Shown here one piece after another: positions 61,201-64,000 of a DNA stretch of 64,000 bases. How positions within the stretch are numbered: position 1 is the first letter of the stretch; every line of letters begins with the position of its first letter. The stretch is from contig JARUPZ010000002.1 in NCBI GenBank assembly GCA_031213475.1, positions 248,001-312,000 of the forward strand, given 5' to 3'. Source of the stretch: Nereocystis luetkeana. Lineage: Eukaryota; Sar; Phaeophyceae; Laminariales; Laminariaceae. Below the pieces are notes generated by a model, which searched no databases, had not been told where the DNA came from, and saw nothing but the letters and a program-made list of their open reading frames with translations. The translations under genes and the position numbers were made by a program.

Positions 61201-64000
61201 ACTTCCGTACCGTGGTACAGACGTGGCGGGAGTACGGCGTGAAGCCAATGCCGTCATAATTCTCGATGCGGGGGAATCGTGCGCCCCGTCCCAGAGGTTG
61301 TACACGGTACTATCCCGATACCACAAAACCGTCGGCCGTAAAACTTCTACATCTCCCTCCTATCTACATCGATCTGACAAGCATAACCAACACATTGCCG
61401 TATAAATACGATATATCGAGACATCAAAACCATCTCGGCGGTATGGTACGGAACGGTTCTGGGACGGGCCCGCGTCTGGCGTCATCTCGGGCGGGAGCGA
61501 GCGGTTGTGTGGGCGGTTCCTCCACTGCTGGTCAACGATGACGCCACACGCTAAGCACTCACGTGCTGCATGCACCGCAGGGGATGTTGAGCCGCTTTCC
61601 CCGGCGAGCGAGCAAGCACACGCAAAACAAAACACGCACGCTTGCACTAAACGTCTGGCTGCATTGTCGCGCGGTGCGGCGCGGCGCGGTACGGCCCAGT
61701 GTCAGTGCAGTGCGGTGAGCCTTAACTTGTTTTCGCGTCTTACAATCGTGAAAGTCAAGAGCGAAAAAAAGAAGCAAGCGAATTGCCATATTTCTCGCCC
61801 AAATCTACTACCAGGTATTAATAACTAAATATCCTCTTCAGACTATAGCCACCCGCTACATATAATACGCGAGCTGGTCTTGATCGTTTCGAGAAGCCGC
61901 TTACCCCCGGCCGAGCACAGCCGCGACGCGAACATGAAATTGTGCAAACCTGTTGGAGGCGCTCTTCTACATGCCGCAGGAAGTGCGGCACGTCCGCGGT
62001 TTCCATGTAACGAACGCCTTCAGCGGCGTAGAACTCCTCGGTTTCCTTCAAGAACCGCCCCTCGAACAACTCTTCGTACACCTGTCGCCAGGCCAACCGA
62101 GGCGACCACCGAGTTACCAACAAAATATCGTTTCTTACGTATTTGTGTGTGCGAGTTTCTGGCAGGAATCACAGGTGTGTGGCGCTTCTGCGCATTTTCG
62201 GATACGGTTGTGAGGACCGCCCACGCTTTTTAGGGGTGGGGCTCTCGTCGGGGAGTTCAATCACCGGCAAGGCGATGGTCACCCCAAAGCTCTCGAAAAA
62301 AACGGGGTAGGCGAAGCGTCTGTCAAATCAGGGAAAAAACGCCTGCCACGAACGCCGACATGAAACATTAGTACTGCAGTACCACTACACCTGCTACTGC
62401 GGCTGCTCCTGTTGCTACTGCTGTATCGGGAAATATTACTGTTGTAGGGTACTTTGGATATGAGAAGAGTAACGCGCTCCAGGCAATGGCGGCAAACGCC
62501 TTCATTGTGCGCACCGGACCAAGGGTGGAACAAAACCTCCACCACATCATCATCACCACTACCACCAACACCGACACCACCGCTGGCACCACCGTCACCA
62601 CCTTCACGATCACCAACACCACCATTAATAACATCGTTACCGTACCACCAAAATCGCTGCTGCCACCAACAACAACACCCACACCACCAACAACACCCAC
62701 ACGCACGACCACCGAGCGTGGGGACCACAGCAACTCACCTGCAGCGCCGACAGCATACGGAGGAGGCTGCGGAGCAGGGGACGATTAATATCCTCCCCCG
62801 TTCGCTCTCGCTCTACCAGCGTCAAGATCCCCGTCACGGTCTTTCCTTGCACTTCTGGAAGGCCCTGTGACAGGGTAACACAACCAACGAATTGGCGCGG
62901 GCGGGGGGGTTGTGATCAGGCCTTTCGTCAGGTGACACAATAGTCTTATCAAGCGCCTGTCGTCTTGGCAGACGAAAGTGTACGCTTCCGTCGTCATTTT
63001 TTTGTGGTGCACAAATCAACGCCGACTCATGCTTTGCCCGCTGATTGGCCATGCCTGGGAGAGCTACCGCGCGCGGGGCCCGCCGCACCTAATCGAAAAA
63101 TCTGATAGCATGGACAACCAGACTACTCCGCAAAGAAAAAACGGCCCGCACCCTGCTTGCTTCATCTGCTATGAATAGGATTTCTGGTGCTCTTCCCTCC
63201 ACGACTAAAATAACAGGGGAGGGGGACGCGAACAAGAACAACCGAAAAATAAAAAAAAAACGAAACGCCGTGTTCTCGGAACATTTATTCCTCATGGGGA
63301 TAAATACGCTAAACCTCGATCAAACCTCGTCCAGAGAAGACGAAAATCAAAAACAACAAAGAAGACGAAAACTCGATGCCCACGCTCGGGTTGACCACAC
63401 GAGGCTCGGACAATGCCAATAAGCCACAAACGACACAACATCCCCAGCTTCGTGGCTCCAACCACGCCCAGGCGAGAGTCATCACCACCACCGTGACCAC
63501 CACCACCTGACCACCACCACCACCACCACCACCACCACCGAAAAACCACAACCACCGTGACCACCAAGCATCACCAGCGACACCACCAAAGATTACTACG
63601 GGGGGCTATAGCAAGTAGGACCTATGGTACACACACAAACCTATTTATTTACCTATTTTTACCAACAATATTTTATCCTATCTACTATGGTCCCCCGTAA
63701 TAGCAGCACCGGCAACACCGGCACCAGGGAGGCATAGACGAATGCCGACCGACGTAAAAAAAAAAAGGGACACGTGCTGCTCCGTTTGATCCTCCGTTTG
63801 ATCCCTTTTAGTATGTGTTACCCTCGGTCCTGCCTCAATTGCCTTCACGGCCATAATTTGGCCTTAATTCACGTTTACCTCAAGGCAAAGCCGGAACAGC
63901 TCCAGCCCCATGTCCCAGATACTCCGCAGGCTCGGCATCTGCAGCACGAAGCTGCGGTCCAGGTAGAGGAACACGTTTCTCAGCGTGAGCATCGAGGAGC
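49283..64000 (-). CDS. CUL4: Cullin-4, ubiquitin ligase scaffold (5' part beyond window)
   Basis: Fourteen exons, read right to left: 64000-63879 (partial), 62864-62739, 62081-61950, 60964-60872, 60037-59936, 59397-59338, 58079-57943, 57578-57462, 54905-54788, 54131-53881, 53036-52916, 51469-51350, 50358-50179, 49477-49283 (stop TGA). All junctions are GT-AG and in phase, giving about 624 codons. Key stretches: [36 protein letters not shown]; cullin core [30 protein letters not shown]-terminal winged helix with the neddylation lysine in [11 protein letters not shown] and the terminal [17 protein letters not shown] and YRYLA. The spacing and [10 protein letters not shown] assign it to CUL4 rather than CUL1 or CUL3. 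CUL4 binds DDB1-DCAF receptors at its N-terminal half and RBX1-E2 at its C-terminal half. It acts in DNA repair, replication licensing and light or stress signalling. About the first 140 residues are missing. Introns are loaded with MITEs, LINE pieces and simple repeats. Confidence 0.96.
49970..50044 (+). mobile_element. LINE 3' end, second copy, abutting poly-C
   Basis: Aligns with 43125-43203: CTCCGTCTCG, ATGCGTGGTCAATG, ACGACTAAAGAAAGCAACAA and AGTACG are followed by C14, then CTGT. Only about the last 75 bp are present. It lies in the CUL4 intron between the exons ending at 50179 and 49477. Confidence 0.7.
50366..50830 (+). other. Coding-like fragment in a CUL4 intron, unrecognised
   Basis: A plus-strand frame is stop-free to 50706 (contains [20 protein letters not shown]) and turns into Thr/Gln/Asn-rich sequence. 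It resembles the tail of a transposon ORF but I cannot name the family. It lies antisense inside the CUL4 intron 51349-50359. Confidence 0.3.
51098..51213. mobile_element. MITE copy 6, 116 bp, carrying a 7-bp insert
   Basis: In the CUL4 intron between the exons at 51350 and 50358. The right end is canonical (GGTCCCCCGTAA|TA); the left end is diverged (CACGGGGCACCATAG). Relative to copy 4 (AAATATATAGGTTTTT) it reads AAATATATACCTGGTAGGTT. That is exactly CCTGGTA added, bringing 109 bp to 116 bp. Confidence 0.83.
53060..53190. repeat. 18-bp minisatellite
   Basis: Degenerate tandem units around GAGCCGTTGGAAAAGCC, about seven copies. They are open on the plus strand as a Glu-Pro-Leu-Glu-Lys-like repeat, but lie in a CUL4 intron with no sign of being translated. 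Confidence 0.75.
53517..53632. repeat. Perfect 58-bp tandem duplication
   Basis: Two identical units (53517-53574, 53575-53632), each beginning ATTACTGCTAGCGCTAGG and ending CTTCATGCTCAC, in a CUL4 intron. Identity implies recent origin or an assembly artefact. Confidence 0.93.
55395..55720. repeat. Degenerate ACAGATC/AGATAAT repeat field
   Basis: Loose repetition of ACAGATCGCCTACAGATAAT-type units with complementary TGATCTGTA strings further right. The result is an AT-rich, self-complementary patch in a CUL4 intron. Confidence 0.55.
55988..56078. repeat. Inverted repeat, 35-bp arms, 21-bp loop
   Basis: Left arm 55988-56022 starts ACCCTTTCAGAACCGCAG and right arm 56044-56078 ends CTGCGGTTCTAAAAGGGT, complementary with few changes. 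A diverged relative of one arm (CCCCTCTTGGGGGCATATTACTT) sits about 100 bp to the left. It lies in a CUL4 intron. Confidence 0.82.
57638..57731. repeat. Purine-rich tract with G-runs
   Basis: A GA/GGA-rich strand ending in a run of about 20 G with one or two interruptions. It lies in the CUL4 intron right of the exon ending at 57578. Confidence 0.85.
58460..58940. repeat. Short-period AGCCACAGT-type repeats
   Basis: At 58470-58570 a 9-bp AGTAGCCAC unit recurs many times. Related GCAGCCAC strings and (GTT)n at 58950-58966 follow. It lies in the CUL4 intron 58080-59337, immediately before the 20-codon exon. Confidence 0.75.
59338..59397 (-). CDS. CUL4: CUL4 20-codon micro-exon
   Basis: Only 60 bases, bounded by TAG| and |GTGCAC. 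It encodes [20 protein letters not shown], which fills the helix between RVHALDE of the preceding exon and ENDKEMV of the next, equivalent to the ALLQHWSEYIKTFG region of animal CUL4. Phase 0 at both ends. Easily missed by gene finders. Confidence 0.88.
63486..63545. repeat. CCA/CAC triplet tract
   Basis: Nearly uninterrupted CCACCA units in the largest right-hand CUL4 intron. Confidence 0.9.
63594..63702. mobile_element. 109-bp MITE, copy 7
   Basis: The right end is canonical (TATGGTCCCCCGTAA|TA); the left end is diverged (CTACGGGGGGCTATAG). Same 109-bp length. It lies in the CUL4 intron 62865-63878. Confidence 0.84.

Overview
This window reads as nuclear DNA of an intron-rich eukaryote with a TE-loaded genome. 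Short phase-preserving exons (about 60-250 bp) are separated by introns of several hundred bp to about 2 kb with GT-AG borders. Homopolymer and triplet tracts are abundant, and Copia, tyrosine-recombinase and LINE remains are present. The style is compatible with a brown alga or related stramenopile. That assignment is an inference from texture, not proven by any one sequence.

Five protein-coding loci can be supported. (1) Minus strand, 3055 to the left edge: a large unrecognised, Ser/Arg/Pro-rich protein with coiled-coil-like charged stretches; its main exon is a 609-codon open frame that runs off base 1. (2) Minus, about 11190-9719 (perhaps continuing left): exon-like segments of an unrecognised protein. 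(3) Plus, 19827-24351: a five-exon F-box protein whose C2H2 zinc finger is split by the last intron; its 5' end is not found. (4) Plus, 34324-45460: a peroxisomal half-size ABC transporter of the ABCD (PMP70/ALD) family, with an unusual Ala/Thr-rich linker before the nucleotide-binding domain. (5) Minus, right edge to 49283: a cullin-4 scaffold ubiquitin ligase gene with 14 exons in view, lacking its N-terminal part beyond the window. Loci 4 and 5 are convergent, about 3.8 kb apart.

Between the genes lie fossils and repeats. A broken Copia-like element occupies about 13.98-19.58 kb, with LTR-like direct repeats and inverted internal pieces. A head-to-tail pair of tyrosine-recombinase element ends lies at 25.5-27.2 kb. 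More Copia debris lies at about 28.6-32.1 kb. Seven copies of a 109-bp TA-flanked MITE, a second small foldback element, LINE 3' ends abutting poly-C tracts, minisatellites and hairpins are scattered through introns and spacers.

The most unusual signal is a 9-bp palindromic word, TACCAGGTA/TACCTGGTA, present 19 times (about 0.5 expected by simple count). In two MITE copies and one repeat paralogue it appears as an exact 7-bp gain relative to sister copies, as if CCWGG had been added at a TA with duplication of the TA. That looks like a dispersed micro-insertion or excision-scar system. No tRNA, rRNA, CRISPR or operon-like structure was found.
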